Assembly (NCBI GenBank): GCA_036250225.1
Contig: JAPZLL010000017.1
Span: forward strand, 620,001-684,000
Source: Cercophora sp. LCS_1
Taxonomy: Eukaryota; Ascomycota; Sordariomycetes; Sordariales; Lasiosphaeriaceae
Length of the DNA: 64,000 nt
Direction: 5' to 3'
Position 1 is the first letter of the stretch, and each line of letters opens with the position of its first letter. The notes under the pieces are model-generated. The model was not told the origin of the DNA. It worked only from the letters and a program-made list of their open reading frames with translations, and made no database searches. Below are positions 10,702 through 21,534 of the stretch, in pieces. A program made the position numbers and the translations under genes.

Positions 10702-12875
10702 TCAATAAAGATCGATTTCACGGGGTGGGATGTGTCCCCAAAACTCCCTGCGGTTTCCTGTTGTTGGAAAGTCAACGTAAGCGAAACCAGCTCTGGTGTA
10801 TCCATTTATAACTGAAGACTTCGATACGAGGACAAGCAAATATGTCCGGACCCAGTGCGTCGTCGTACCACAGTCAGCAAGTGCTAGGGCCAGAAACCTC
10901 TCAGAAGACAAGACAACAGCGTTCTCTGGGTGCAGATAATCAATGAAGAAATCCACTGGGTACCTGCCATCAATCTTTGCTGTGACCTTGACCTTGCAGG
11001 GAGCCATGTCTGGCACAACCGGCGTAAGACGTCCAGAAATTGTGATAAAACCTCGGATTATGGGACTGAATGCATTCGGATTGGGACCGGCATATTCCAG
11101 CTTGGATTTCTTTAAGGCGAAGTAACGGTCGGGAAGATAACGTTCGGTGTAATCTGGCCACCACGCAACGAATCCATCATGCGATGCCCATGACCTGGTA
11201 AACAAAATTAGCATGCATGTTTGTGTGCAATTGAGCTTCATGGAGAAGGGGTTCTTTTCTCCAAGATTGAGTTGGGTCGGCCCCGATAATCTTGAATGGG
11301 CCTTGAGGGCAGCCAGACGGAGTAGCACTAATCTTAGGAAATTCATAGTTACCATGTTGGATTGCGACAGTTGTGCCCTTTTGAATCTGCCTCGCGGTTA
11401 TGGAGCCGCTGGTCACGCAACCACGCGAGACCAAAGGCGAGGCTGGACCCCCAATGCCCTGCGAGATATGCGTCGTTAACCTTGTACTGCCAGACCTCGG
11501 CCAATCCAGCCAGAGCGATAAGGCGGTCTTGGGGTTTCGAGAATGCACGATAGCTATAATCTGTGCAAATTATTGTTTTATACCAATGTTGGACCGGGTC
11601 GATATTCTGTGTTGTCCTTGATACGATGAGCCCAGGCATGGTCGACTCGATGATGCCGGTCGGGTTTGACAGTAAGTCCTCGGTCCGGTACATTTCTCTG
11701 CATTCCCAGACGGCTTGTGTGGGTGTGAAATGAATAGTCCTTGGAGAGAGCACGCGTTCCTGATAGACCCAACCTCGGCCACTTAGGGGCGAGTTCTTGA
11801 GCGGCAGCGGGGGCGACGACCCTAGTTGGTGGAGGAGGATGAGCGTGGATCTTGCCCCCGTTTGCCCCCGGGTCGTGATTTCAATGCTCTGCAATTCCTT
11901 CCTAGGACTAGGGATGCAGTCGTGCGTGATGCTCTTCTTATTGAAGCATCCGCCGGAGCTGTCTCCTTTTAGACTTGCCGCGATGGTCAGAAAGGAGTTG
12001 GTGTAAATATCCCCCATTTTGGCAATCTCTGCCGCCTTATCCTTGTCACAATCCTGTATGATGCAGAGAGAGTCTATCCAAAGGTAGCGTACCCCTAGCG
12101 TCCGGGTAATCTCTATGGCGTCTTTGAAGGTTTTGGTGAGACTGTCGACGGGGATGGCCTTTTTCCTGAAATCATAGTTTCGTAGCGTGGTCATCTGTTC
12201 ATCCAGCAGCCCATTTCCCCAGCAGTGGCTGAGCGTCATGTACTGTGGGCAAAGCTCTTCGATAGTGGCGAGTCGAACATGGTCAGTCTTCGGGTTGTCT
12301 CCTAAGCGGAAGGCGCAGACGTCGATAAGTCTTGCTGGATGATAGGGGTCGCGAAGTCCATGTGGGCCGAAGAGATCGGCCCGAGAGAGATTGCATCTGT
12401 GCAGACGTGCGCAATCGTTAATGCATTCGCGGATGAACTGGAATGTTTCCTGCGAGCGGGTGTCGGTGAGTTGACGGTTGGCGACAGGAATGCCATATGC
12501 GGCACCCGGGTCACCAATTGGCACCGCAACGAACAGCTGGGGGACTACTTGGGCAACCTCCCCAATCGAGCTGCCGCAGATAGCTGTGATGCCGAAATCG
12601 CCTGCCTTTCCCCTAGGGGGCGGCGGTCCTAGCTTCAGCCTCAGATTCGTTTCTCCGCGCAGGCGGGCGACGCGGAGGATATAGCACAGACTGCAATTAA
12701 GCCACGTATCTGCGAGGTCGTCAAGCCTGGGGACATGGTCGAAGCCGTGGTCGGAGGCTAGAGCGTCTGCCGTAATGAGTTGACAGCGGCCACACAGCGT
12801 CTTGCTAGGCCTGCCTGTAATGTCTACTGGGGCGATTATGGGTCGCAAGACCCACTGGGCAGCTTTTCGTAGCAT
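10702..12875 (-). CDS. HET-domain (heterokaryon incompatibility) protein
   Basis: Two exons, 12875-11353 and 11194-10702, about 671 aa. The intron 11195-11352 (158 nt) has a GTAACT donor, GCTAAT branch site and CCAG acceptor. The join rebuilds PTWSWASHDG, the conserved end of the HET region. The HET domain begins at YMTLSHCWG (about residue 212) and continues with RYLWIDSLCIIQD (about 263) and RGWVYQERVLSPR. An N-terminal Cys pattern (CGRCQ, CSLC) precedes it. I chose the Met at 12875 (MLRKAAQW) over an upstream Met at 13085 because the extra residues are not domain-like. HET proteins trigger cell death after fusion with a genetically different partner; the partner here is unknown. Confidence 0.88.
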
Positions 12876-13474
12876 CTCGACTGTGTTCGGGTTGAGGGAC
12901 ACCAAAAGCGGGGTCGCTGCCAGCCCATTATGACATGGGCTAATTAACGAAAGGTGTGATATATCATGTGATAGCCTTGGTAGGCAATAGCTGAGACAAT
13001 AAATAGGTACCCAAGGCAAAGGAGGCTGGTGATTATTTTCTCTGCTCGACAGACCGTCGCAATACATGCATAAGTTATGAAGCAATTGATGACGCTAAGG
13101 CATGCGAACTAGGTAGATTTGGCTGCACTGATTCCAGTCATACCACACCCAGCCTGTCTGACTGACGGAATTTGGAAGTGATTTAACTCAATGAATCGGA
13201 GACAGGCATACTTGAAATGAAGAGTAGTACCAAAGGCAGCTAAGGTCCTGAGTGTTCACAGATCCGTAGAATAATACAGGGATTGGCGGGCAGCGACATA
13301 TTACGTCTTCGGAGTGCTAGAAAGCGGGTAACGGTGATGGATTTTCAGCAAGAATAGGTTAAAGAGAGAGAAGGTTACGGTTTACTGAGCCATTTCCGTC
13401 GAAATTTTTATGCGATTTTTTCATTCTTCCGCAAGCACTCTTCCAGTCAGCCAGGCCTACCAAAGTGTCTCACC
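12876..13474. other. AT-rich spacer
   Basis: Upstream region of the 10.7-12.9 kb HET gene on one side and the 3' flank of a HET-like fragment on the other. No gene or RNA seen. Confidence 0.4.
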
Positions 13475-13966
13475 CTATAATACCCATATTTCTCCCTTTT
13501 CTAACCACTTTATCCAGGTTTTCACAATATCCTTGGCTTCTCGAGGATCAGAGGAAGCGGAAACAAACCTCCCATCGGTTATCTTTAATGCGTCATGGGA
13601 GAGATAAACGTTGGATAGGTGGAAGGCCCCTATTCTTTCATATGTTCCATCTGGTTGTTCATTGCTGCGAGTAGAGGTGTTTTTAGACGCCGAGACCATC
13701 TCAATGTCCGAATCGGTGCGCGATGCCGAGCTGGAGCCGTGGTTGCTCAGTGTAATCGAGAGCACCTTGAAACTAATTTGGGATGCGAAGATGACGGCGC
13801 CCTTTTTTTTCAGTCTGGATCTACGACTTGTGGACTCTGTAGTAAACTTTGCACTAAGTTGGCACTGCCTCCTGGACGGGATTGATATGTTCTCCTCGCT
13901 GTTGGCGGTCACTGGATAATGATGATAATGATGATGATGATGGTGCGCAAGAGTTGCATGATTCAA
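13475..13966 (-). pseudogene. possible HET-type C-terminal fragment
   Basis: An open frame of 163 codons whose last about 65 residues look protein-like. The segment GTYERIGAFHLSN and the terminal EIWVL resemble the YRRxGxF...EIxVV end of HET-family proteins, as in the fragment ending at 31668. The first residues come from a CAT microsatellite (about 13918-13941) and look non-coding. No HET domain is seen upstream (13967-14250). It is best read as a remnant, though a short independent gene is possible. Confidence 0.4.
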
Positions 13967-14251
13967 ACAGGCTGTTGTGTGATGGGTTGTACCGAGGAGG
14001 GAGGCTCTTCCTCAGGGCGATTGGCGTTGAAGAGCTGCCTCCGTTTGATTTGATGATGCGCTTCAGGTCCGAGACTCCGATCCCGAGATAGTGTTTTCCA
14101 ACGGGGGCTGCGGCCCAGTCGGTGCATCCACGGCGTTGTGGCCGGTGCTAGGATCTCCAGGCCGGTCATCACTAGGTGAGCAGCTAGCCGCCCGTATACT
14201 AACAAGAGGTTACATAGTTCTGCGACATACGTAACAATTAACCTTGGGCGT

Positions 14252-14460
14252 GTACTGGTATATCATAAGACATCCCAACATATACTAGTATACTGTGGGA
14301 CATCCTGTCAGTGCTGGTATATCCTATACCATACCAAATTTCGAGCTGGGGTACCATGTACCATCCCAAACTCTGAGCTGGGATATCATGCACCATCCTT
14401 GATTCCAAGCTAGGATATCATGTACCATCCCAGAGCATGTACCGGTATATTCTAGCCAAA
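14252..14460. repeat. degenerate minisatellite, unit about 32 bp
   Basis: About six or seven imperfect units built around GAGCTGGGATATCATGTACC and ATCCCA, spaced 30-33 bp. Related words occur at about 49.52-49.65 kb. There is no coding frame. The sequence is AT-rich and could form hairpins through TATC/GATA pairs. Confidence 0.65.
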
Positions 14461-15613
14461 ATTCAGGACCGTGGCCCAGGATTCGGGCCCAGATCCGACA
14501 GTTAGACCACCAACCATGCCCTAATTTGGGACCGTTTGAGGATTATCAAAATGATCATTTAGTAGCAAAGGTCGAGTAGCCATGGTCATTTGGATTTAAG
14601 AGCTGCGCCATATACTTCCCTAATAGCAATTATGCCTGCCTGGAAGTCTTGAGGGGGCTGATCTTATGCACTATAACTGTATTATCGCAACTCTCACACT
14701 CAGGTAGCGGGAAACCTGTGAGAACGACAGGCTCCTCTTTGAGACTCTTTAAGAACTACTTGAAAAACCCCCTTAATTGCTTCTTTAGCTTCCCTGCCTG
14801 TTTCCTGTACCGCTGTTCCATTTAACATATCATGTCACCCGCTGAACGCCCCTGACATCCAGAAAGGCCTAAACGCCTCTGACAAACAGAGCGGCCTACA
14901 GCCCATCGAATGTCGATGACTCCGGAGAGAGCTTACCAAGGTTTGAGCCCCACGAACCTTGGGCTTGCGCCAATTGAGCCGTATCGAGCCGCAATGACCA
15001 GAAAGGTTCCGTATTAACGCCATGACGGCTAGGAAGGTTACGCCGGTGAGCGCCCACAAGTCATCATTCGGAATGACAGAGAACTTCGGTCCCAGGAGGA
15101 CCTCTGTATTTGGATAGACACACTTGGCTAGTGATTGAGAAGGGCAAGGGTCTTCGAGGCCATAGTCAATTATTGTGTTGAGAGTGGAGCTGTTCAGCGC
15201 CCACAGGGCCACGTTCTGTTCCAAGCCGCTCCCACAGTGCCTGTGGTTGCCCTTTGTCACATTTGACGAGCACTAAGGCTCTCAATTACGAAATACTCTT
15301 CATCTCCTAACGACGCCCACTAGCAAAGGCATCTCCAGAATACCCCCAGTATCAACGACTAGTAATAGATATAAGCATTCCCAAGCGGAAGGCTGGACGA
15401 ATTGTCCATGAAGTTCTGGGTGGTGGCTATTGCGGGTGTGAATGTCCCAATTCTGGGCCTTTGCTTGCACGGGACCATTTTTGGGCCCTTCGGCTAAAAC
15501 TGCACCTTCTCGGAAGGCTGTGCTGTTCCATGGGCAGATATTAGCCGAAGCTGAGCCGGAGCTGATCTGGACTGATCAAACGTGATGAAGAGTCACGTGA
15601 CAATGAACCTGGG
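14461..15613. other. AT-rich spacer with transposon ORF remnant
   Basis: No intact gene. Around 15165-15225 (+) the translation ELFSAHRATF matches a segment of the transposon-like frame on the minus strand near 54.48 kb. A decayed copy of that element therefore lies here. The rest (14461-15160) shows nothing recognisable. Confidence 0.45.
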
Positions 15614-15629
15614 TGGCGTCGATTTTAGG
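15614..15629 (-). repeat. isolated terminal repeat of family A
   Basis: GGCGTCGATTTTAGGG is the exact inverse of the family A start CCCTAAAATCGACACC found 24 bp further on. It marks the end of a second, oppositely oriented element abutting copy 2, or the partner terminal repeat left by a deletion. Confidence 0.6.
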
Positions 15630-15652
15630 GTAGTGAAACAGGGAGTTCACGG

Positions 15653-15910
15653 CCCTAAAATCGACACCATGAGTTTCCCTTTCCTTCTTCGGAACTGAGC
15701 GGTTGCCGCCTTGGCCCGAGACAGACTGAGCCAGACTGAGCGAGGGGGTCACAGTTCTGGGCTGCCTCGGCTACAGTTGCGACGGCTCTAAAATGGCGGT
15801 GGAGTTACGAGGACCCAGTTTTAGGACCTCTACCACCACCACCTAGCCGCACTTTCCTTCACTCCAACTAAAGGAGAAGAAAAACCTGCAATTTTAACAC
15901 GTCGATAAAT
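15653..15910 (+). repeat. inverted-repeat element family A, copy 2
   Basis: Starts CCCTAAAATCGACACC, contains CCTTCTTCGGAACTGAGCGG and a CTACCACCACCACC tract, and ends near CACGTCGATAAATC. Closely related to the copy at 54.18 kb. The start and end are imperfect inverses of each other (GACACC / acGTCGAT), as expected for a MITE. Confidence 0.75.
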
Positions 15911-16131
15911 CATATATATTATATACGGATTCCAAAGTGTTGCTCTCCACCTTTTCCGGTGTCTCTAAAGCGGTTGTGCCCAGGTCGAGTTGTCCATTTT
16001 TCTAAACAACTTATCATTGTAGACACTTCTTTCACTAAGCGCAATAATGACCAGGTATTGCGGTATGGTATCATTACGGTTTAGCTATACAGTGACTGAC
16101 GGAATTAGGTTCCTAGCTACTTTGAGAGAGG

Positions 16132-16650
16132 TTAGTGGACGGTCTGGAAGACACTGGTGGCCTTCCAGTCAGTGCCTTTGCGCTGCGCGACGCATATGAA
16201 CCACGCGCGGGTCACGGAGCCGTCAGGTGGCACTTCAGGCACCCAGCTGTACGCAAACCCACCGGTTTGGCTCGTGTCGGCGTCTTTATCCGTCTTCTTG
16301 TCAAAGGTCCAGTCCAGACGAACGGGGACTTGGAGGCAGATGATCACGTCGTTGGGGACCTTGGAGTCCGACCACACCGGTATTTCCATATCCGTAAGGC
16401 GAAGATGGTCCGCCAGCATTAATGTCCTGCTTCCCGTCTTGCTGTAGGCAGGCGGCAGGACAACGACTTCGCGGAGATGTGTGGTTAGGCAGATCCCAAA
16501 GGAGGAGGGCTAGCCATTGTCGCCGGCCACTTCCTCGACAACGACGGATTTTGCGCCCAGTTGAGTCTGGCTCGGGAAGTCGTATCTGAAGTAGAAGTGT
16601 GGCAATAGGAGCTGAGCTGACGTAGTCAGTTCAGCTGGTCAATGTCACCG
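16132..16650 (-). pseudogene. decayed gene fragment, unknown family
   Basis: One frame reads protein-like for about 165 residues but is broken by TAG at 16510-16512, after EEVAGDNG. Downstream of the break it continues with segments such as REVVVLPPAYSK, PVRLDWTF and TRAWFICVAQRKGTDW to a stop at 16132. I do not recognise the family. Continuity of sensible sequence on both sides of the stop argues for a nonsense-mutated gene remnant rather than chance. No start was found. Confidence 0.4.
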
Positions 16651-17046
16651 TTGCCACCACACAGTACTATAATAAGGGGCTATCTGGGTTCGCCAGAAAG
16701 CCGAGGAGGAAAAGTTCACACAAGAAATGTAATCAAGCAGTTGCAACCCGATTATTTCCACGAATTCCAGCGGGCAATCGTTTCTGACAAGAACAAACAG
16801 TACGTGGGCAGCCTAAGAATGTCGGAGGTGTCTTCAGCCGCACACATCGCCGTGATGGTGGCACGGTGGCTTGCAGGCGCCTAAATTGACAGACGCAGAG
16901 CACCAAAAGCATACAAGCAAGGCTCCGAGTCCTCTGAGCGCATATATGTAGTAGGTTGTGCATCACCCAAAAATACCTGAAATGTCCCCGCAACTCGAAA
17001 AACACCAAGTGACCTATGGAGGTTGCGTGATGCAGGCAAGGACAAA
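16651..17046. other. spacer
   Basis: No feature supported beyond the likely upstream region of the 17.05 kb pseudogene. Confidence 0.35.
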
Positions 17047-18141
17047 ATGAAGCTCCTCATGTTGATTTTCTTCTTCCTCCCTACCGTTGTCCTTCAGGCA
17101 TCTCCATCCCGCACCCTCACACGAGACGATATCCCACCCGAGTTCATCGCAGACACCTCCACCACCTTCAACCACGAGACATGTATCGCTCACATCCTCA
17201 AACTCACCAACCAAACCTCCCGCCGAATTCCCACCGACCTCCTCTTCGCCAATGATAGCACCGGCGTCCCCCGGTCCTCGGCCAAGGACATGGCCATCTA
17301 CTTGTCCGCCTGCGAGCTCCTCTGCAGCAACCCGGCTGGCTACTCATCCTTCCACGACTGGTACGTCAACCACGGCCCGCGCATCATGACATGGATCATC
17401 CCCGTAACGCTACTCTTATCCAACATTAAACTCTCACCACTCGACAAGCGCCACTTCTACGCCCTCTTCCACACTCTCAGCAACCCCATCGATGTGATCT
17501 GATCATTCTTATACAAGCTGCGCATGCGCACGCGCATCTACGCGCTCGTCCAAGCGTACCGTCCCGCCATCCCCGACCAGGACGTCCACATCGCCGCCAT
17601 CGTTCTCTCGGGCTTCGAGGACCTACTCGCCGGCTCCATCACGTCCTACGACACCTTCTCTAACCTACTCACCCTCCTCTGGATCCCCACCAACGTCCAC
17701 CCAATAGTACGACTCCTCTAACACGATACAGCCGTCTCGCTAACCGACACCCAGTCCGACGAGCGACTACGTTCGCTTTTAGCCATCATCCTCTACATGC
17801 TCCAGGTCCTATCAGCTTTTGTCTTTAACCTCAGTGGCGGCACACCAAATCCCCCTAGCAGCATCATCACTACGGCCCTAACCCTCACTTTCCTGATCCC
17901 CACAGTACTGCTAAACAACGTCATTAGCGTACCAACATCGCAGCACAGCACCCTACACACGCTGCGCCAGCTGGTCGCGGGTGTAGAGGCAGCACGTTAC
18001 CAGGGGCAGATCCCCCGGCCGCCCGGGTCGCTGCCAGATGACTTGGAGACGCTGTTCCTGGCACGCGGGATCCCGTTCGCAGAGCCAACCGTGGAAGCTC
18101 TCCCCGCGATGCCGGCCAAACAGCCTGGTTATCTGAGATGA
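17047..18141 (+). pseudogene. broken membrane/secretory protein gene, unknown family
   Basis: A single frame reads for about 365 codons from MKLLMLIFFFLPTVVLQA (signal peptide) with two in-frame stops, TGA at 17500-17502 and TAA at 17719-17721. Protein-like sequence runs through both. Hydrophobic segments occur at MTWIIPVTLLLSNI and near SSIITTALTLTFLIPTVLL, suggesting a membrane protein. The second stop fits a CAA-to-TAA change, the RIP-type direction. The last codon, a TGA at 18139-18141, lies inside the terminus of a family B repeat (TGAGATGAATCTGGGC from 18134). The original C-terminus was therefore replaced by the insertion. Function is unknown. Confidence 0.6.
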
Positions 18142-18360
18142 ATCTGGGCACACGAAATTTCCTTTTTCGTTCGCAATCCTGAGCTAGGGTGATCCCGTAC
18201 ACCGCCGCCGCACAGCCTCAGAGGCCGCTTTTCAGTCCCCCCGGCTAAACTTTCCTATCGATGGAAAGCAGACGACGCGTAATCTGTAAGGATAGCTCCC
18301 AGGCTCCAATTACGACGTACACGCGTACTAGGTGTGCGTGTGACTCGGCCTGGAAGCCCT
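18134..18360 (+). repeat. inverted-repeat element family B, copy 1
   Basis: Starts TGAGATGAATCTGGGCAC and shares AAATTTCC, CCTCAGAGGCC, CGGCTAAA and GTGTGACTCG-type words in the same order with 49031-49320. The two are therefore homologous across more than 200 bp. It begins inside the end of the 17-kb pseudogene. Confidence 0.7.
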
Positions 18361-19025
18361 ATTGTCAAAACTGAGCACACCCATGCCTACCAAAAACTCA
18401 AAACAAACCAAAACGATCCAATCACACCAGTTCAAACCTGTAGCATCACTATGCTATGCTACAGATGTCATGACCCAGGTCATGACCTCAAGGAAGGAGC
18501 ACGGGCCAGGAGGGGCTGTGCTCGACCAATCACTGGGCCAGGGGTGGAATGACCCACAAAGCCCCGGTGCGACCAAACATGTTGGACCCGATGGCCCAAG
18601 ACCCGACCTCGGGTCTAAGGACGATGGGACTAAAGGATAGCCCTGAGTCTATCTCCTCGCCGTCTTTACTTCCTCCGTGTCACGTGGAACTGGAACTATC
18701 TTTTGGTGGCGTCCCCGTCGGTCCCGATTTCCGTCCTCAACGGTTGTTGAATTGTCACAGGTCTGAATGATGCAAGCACAAAACTTCGACATGCTGGCAA
18801 GACTCAGCACTGTTCCCTAGAACGACGACTCCACGGACGCAGCTCACGACGAATAAGTAAAGTAGCTGGACCAATAAATTTCATGAACGAGACTTAGAGA
18901 TTAGCCATTGATGCTATTCTAGGGTTGGACCATGGCAGGAGGTAGGATTCGAAGCGCTCCAGACGTGCTGGCAGGATGTGTTTTCCAACCCCCGCCGCAA
19001 AATTGCCCAGACTACCTATCCGAAT
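18361..19025. other. spacer
   Basis: No gene. This is the 3' flank of the DUF6923-type gene and the far side of a family B element. Short open frames have no motif. Confidence 0.4.
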
Positions 19026-19964
19026 CTAGCTTGGCTCTGGTGGAGGTGCCGCGGCAACACACGAAGCGCCATCATTAGGGCCAGCGATCGCAGACCGACT
19101 AATTTGGATCGCGTCCCCGTCGAACGGAAACTTGTAAGTATAGCCCTCCGCTTCATCGGTAGCGTATATGGCGTTTTCAGACTTAAAACCATATTGGGGA
19201 CCCCACTGATCTGCCGAGGGGCTGGCAAAACCACGTACGTTTGCCCACAGGTGTGACAGCTTCTCAAAGGCCAGAATCGAAGTGACGCCGGAGCTGTCGC
19301 TAGCAACAGCGAAAAGGTAGTTGTTGCTGCCGAATGGGTGGTACACCCAGTCAGTGATGGTGAAACCGAGGTTGTCGACGCTGTCGGAAGACCACAGGAC
19401 TGTGCCGTAATTAGAGCTCCCGGGTACCAAATCGATCTGGATGCCGGTGGCGCCGCCGTTGGAAAGCCAGTAGTGACCTTCGTTGTCGATAGTTCCCATG
19501 TTGAAGGGTGCGAGACTGGGAGACGTGATCTGGGAGATGGCGCCGTTGCCGTCGATGCGCACCACCCAGCCGGCTTCGGCGTCGTACCCGTAGAGGAAGC
19601 CATCTAGGGCGTTGTAGGCCAGCGCATCGATGTCACTGTCCATGTGAGTCTTAATCGGCGTGCTAACGCCTGTTCCGAGGTTGAAGCGACTAAGGCGGTT
19701 GCCTTCGACGAGGAAGCCAGTCGCGTCTTCGCAGGGGAGGGTGGGTGATGGGGCCGCGGACGATGAGACGACCGAAGATGGCGAGGCCGAAGACGAGACA
19801 ACCGACGATGATACCGCCGATGCCGACGCCGATGAGATAACCGAAGACGGCGCCACCGAAGACGATGGCACCCGAGAGGAGCTCGATGGTCGAGGGTAAC
19901 ACCGAGCCGAGGCCCCTGCGGCGAACGCCGTCGCAAAAACGGCTAGCAAAGTTTGCAGCCTCAT
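19026..19964 (-). CDS. secreted serine-rich protein with DUF6923-like domain
   Basis: 312 aa, intronless. The signal peptide is MRLQTLLAVFATAFAAGASA. A low-complexity Ser/Ala/Val/Pro linker follows (about residues 25-75), likely O-glycosylated. From about 80 to 305 comes a beta-rich domain with repeats such as DALAYNALDGFLYGYD, LGFTITDWVYHP and AIYATDEAEGYTYKF, which match the pattern of the fungal DUF6923 beta-propeller-like domain. Such domains occur in extracellular and cell-surface fungal proteins of unknown role. There is no GPI-type hydrophobic tail, so the protein is probably released or wall-trapped. It is intact, unlike most of its neighbours. Confidence 0.8.
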   Translation of the reverse strand: MRLQTLLAVFATAFAAGASARCYPRPSSSSRVPSSSVAPSSVISSASASAVSSSVVSSSASPSSVVSSSAAPSPTLPCEDATGFLVEGNRLSRFNLGTGVSTPIKTHMDSDIDALAYNALDGFLYGYDAEAGWVVRIDGNGAISQITSPSLAPFNMGTIDNEGHYWLSNGGATGIQIDLVPGSSNYGTVLWSSDSVDNLGFTITDWVYHPFGSNNYLFAVASDSSGVTSILAFEKLSHLWANVRGFASPSADQWGPQYGFKSENAIYATDEAEGYTYKFPFDGDAIQISRSAIAGPNDGASCVAAAPPPEPS

Positions 19965-20660
19965 TGTTCACCGTCGAATAATGAACGGACGCGTAGGAAA
20001 GCCACGCAAAACGATTGACTGCGATTGAAAGTAGAGGGACGAAGAAGAGGCAGAAAGCGCAGCGATGAAGGCTTGCGATGCTTTTTTGCGGCCAAGCTAT
20101 CGCCTGCCGAACGACCTCGACTGCGCGCTCGCTCCCGCATCGAGCCCACTAGCATGGGTCTTAGCGCTGTGGTTAGGCCGTTTTGGGCAACCACGCACCC
20201 ATTATCGCCGTGTGGCTTGTTTTATCGATGCGTGCCCCAATCCTGGGAAATTGACAATAACATCCCAAGCTCAAATCATCGTCAAAATCCGCCGTCGCAT
20301 CGTGACGTGACGGGGTGCGTGCGCCAGGCATCCCTGGCTCCGAAGGCACTGCTCAATGTGAGCAAATCAACAGCTTCAGGGGCCAGTCCTCAAGACGGCT
20401 GTGTTAGTTTATGAGCCCGCCTATATGCAACCAAAACTGCAGTACTGCAGGAAATGGCGACAAGACACGAAATTGTTATTCGAAAAATGCGATGTTGGTC
20501 TTTTTGATGTTCAAGCTTTAGCAAGCAAATACTTGCGGCTGTCAAGAATAGCTCTCCCATTCCTTCGACATGCACTTGATGTCTGTGGGACTCTCGGCGG
20601 CTATTGGCACATGCGACAGGGGTGCCAGGTGCAACTCCAGGTACAGCTTCAGTATCCACT
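19965..20660. other. spacer upstream of the DUF6923 gene
   Basis: Contains the promoter of the 19.0-20.0 kb gene. No other gene supported. Confidence 0.4.
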
Positions 20661-20771
20661 GTCAGAAAGCACTGAACTCTTGGAAACTGGTCGAATGGGG
20701 TTGCAACTGCTTGATTGTATTGCCTCTGTTCTCCGGCTCTCTGGCTTCGCCAGAGAGCCTCTATTATAGAT
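20661..20771 (-). repeat. family C element, truncated inverted copy
   Basis: Starts GTCAGAAAGCACTGAA. Its block around 20695-20770 (GTTGCAACTGCTTGATTGTA, then AGAGAGCCTCTATTATA) is the reverse complement of 21287-21362 within the full family C element. It stops where a family B element begins at 20778, so it appears to have been split by that insertion. Confidence 0.65.
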
Positions 20772-20777
20772 GTTGGA

Positions 20778-21110
20778 TGAGACGAATCTGGGCACAAGGA
20801 ATTTCCTCTTTTGTACCTCGCCACGTGACACTGCACACCCCGGCTCAGGCCGGCTCAGTCTTGGCTCAGTCTCGGCTCAGGATTTGCTCAAGCTTGCTCA
20901 CCTTTGCTTATCCCAATTAACCCTCTCGGCAGGCTGCGCTACAGCATGCTGAATTGCTTCAACTGAAGCCAAGTAAGCCCAGAATTGGCCTCATACTTAA
21001 AAATAGGCAAAATTGGTTCCTTTTTCGAGAATTGACAGTCTTGCCTTGCCTCTTACATTTTCGTGTTACTTACCTAACCGCTGGTGACACCTCTGCTCTC
21101 TAAATCTCAC
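20778..21110 (+). repeat. family B element, long-leader subtype (B2), copy 1
   Basis: Starts TGAGACGAATCTGGGCAC and contains GGCTCAG repeats (20843-20882), GCTTGCTCACCT, CAGCATGCTGAATTGCTT and GTTACTTACCTAACC. The same words in the same order occur in reverse complement at 54680-54993. At 54 kb the leader runs into a transposon-like reading frame; here the frame is not preserved. Confidence 0.7.
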
Positions 21111-21170
21111 GTCCACAACTCTTATAAACACTCCTTCTTCTGTTGCTCAATACCCTAGATTTATTAACCG

Positions 21171-21435
21171 TCAGAAAGGGGTCCCTGGGCATCTATCTAG
21201 CGGGGCTGTAGATGCCTGGCACTGCCGGAACGCCAGTAAGCCCAAGGCATTGTGGTAACGAAGCCTGGGTTCTACAGAGTCTAGTTATAAAATATAGAGG
21301 CTCTGGCTCCAAGCCAGAACCAGAAAACAGATCAAGCAATACAATCACAATTGCAACCCCATCAATCTGTCAGTGCTAGGCATCCAGTTAGCGGAACGAC
21401 TAGATGCCCGGGTCCCTGGACCCATTTCTTTCTGA
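21171..21435. repeat. inverted-repeat element family C, full copy
   Basis: A 265-bp element bounded by inverted ends: TCAGAAAG at 21171 and CTTTCTGA ending at 21435. The inner arms carry GGTCCCTGGGCATCTA and, inverted, TAGATGCCCGGGTCCCTGG. No coding capacity. MITE-like. An inverted, truncated relative lies at 20661. Confidence 0.7.
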
Positions 21436-21534
21436 CACGTAGTTGCCTCAAGTCAAAAGTCCAACCCGCTGATAGTTAACTCATTACCATGAAGTGGAGC
21501 ACAATTGTCTGACGGCATTCTATGTCGTTAAAGT

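Noticed and set aside
14252..14460. Possible CRISPR-like array
   Set aside because: Units are contiguous and degenerate with no unique spacers, and the genome is fungal. It is a minisatellite.
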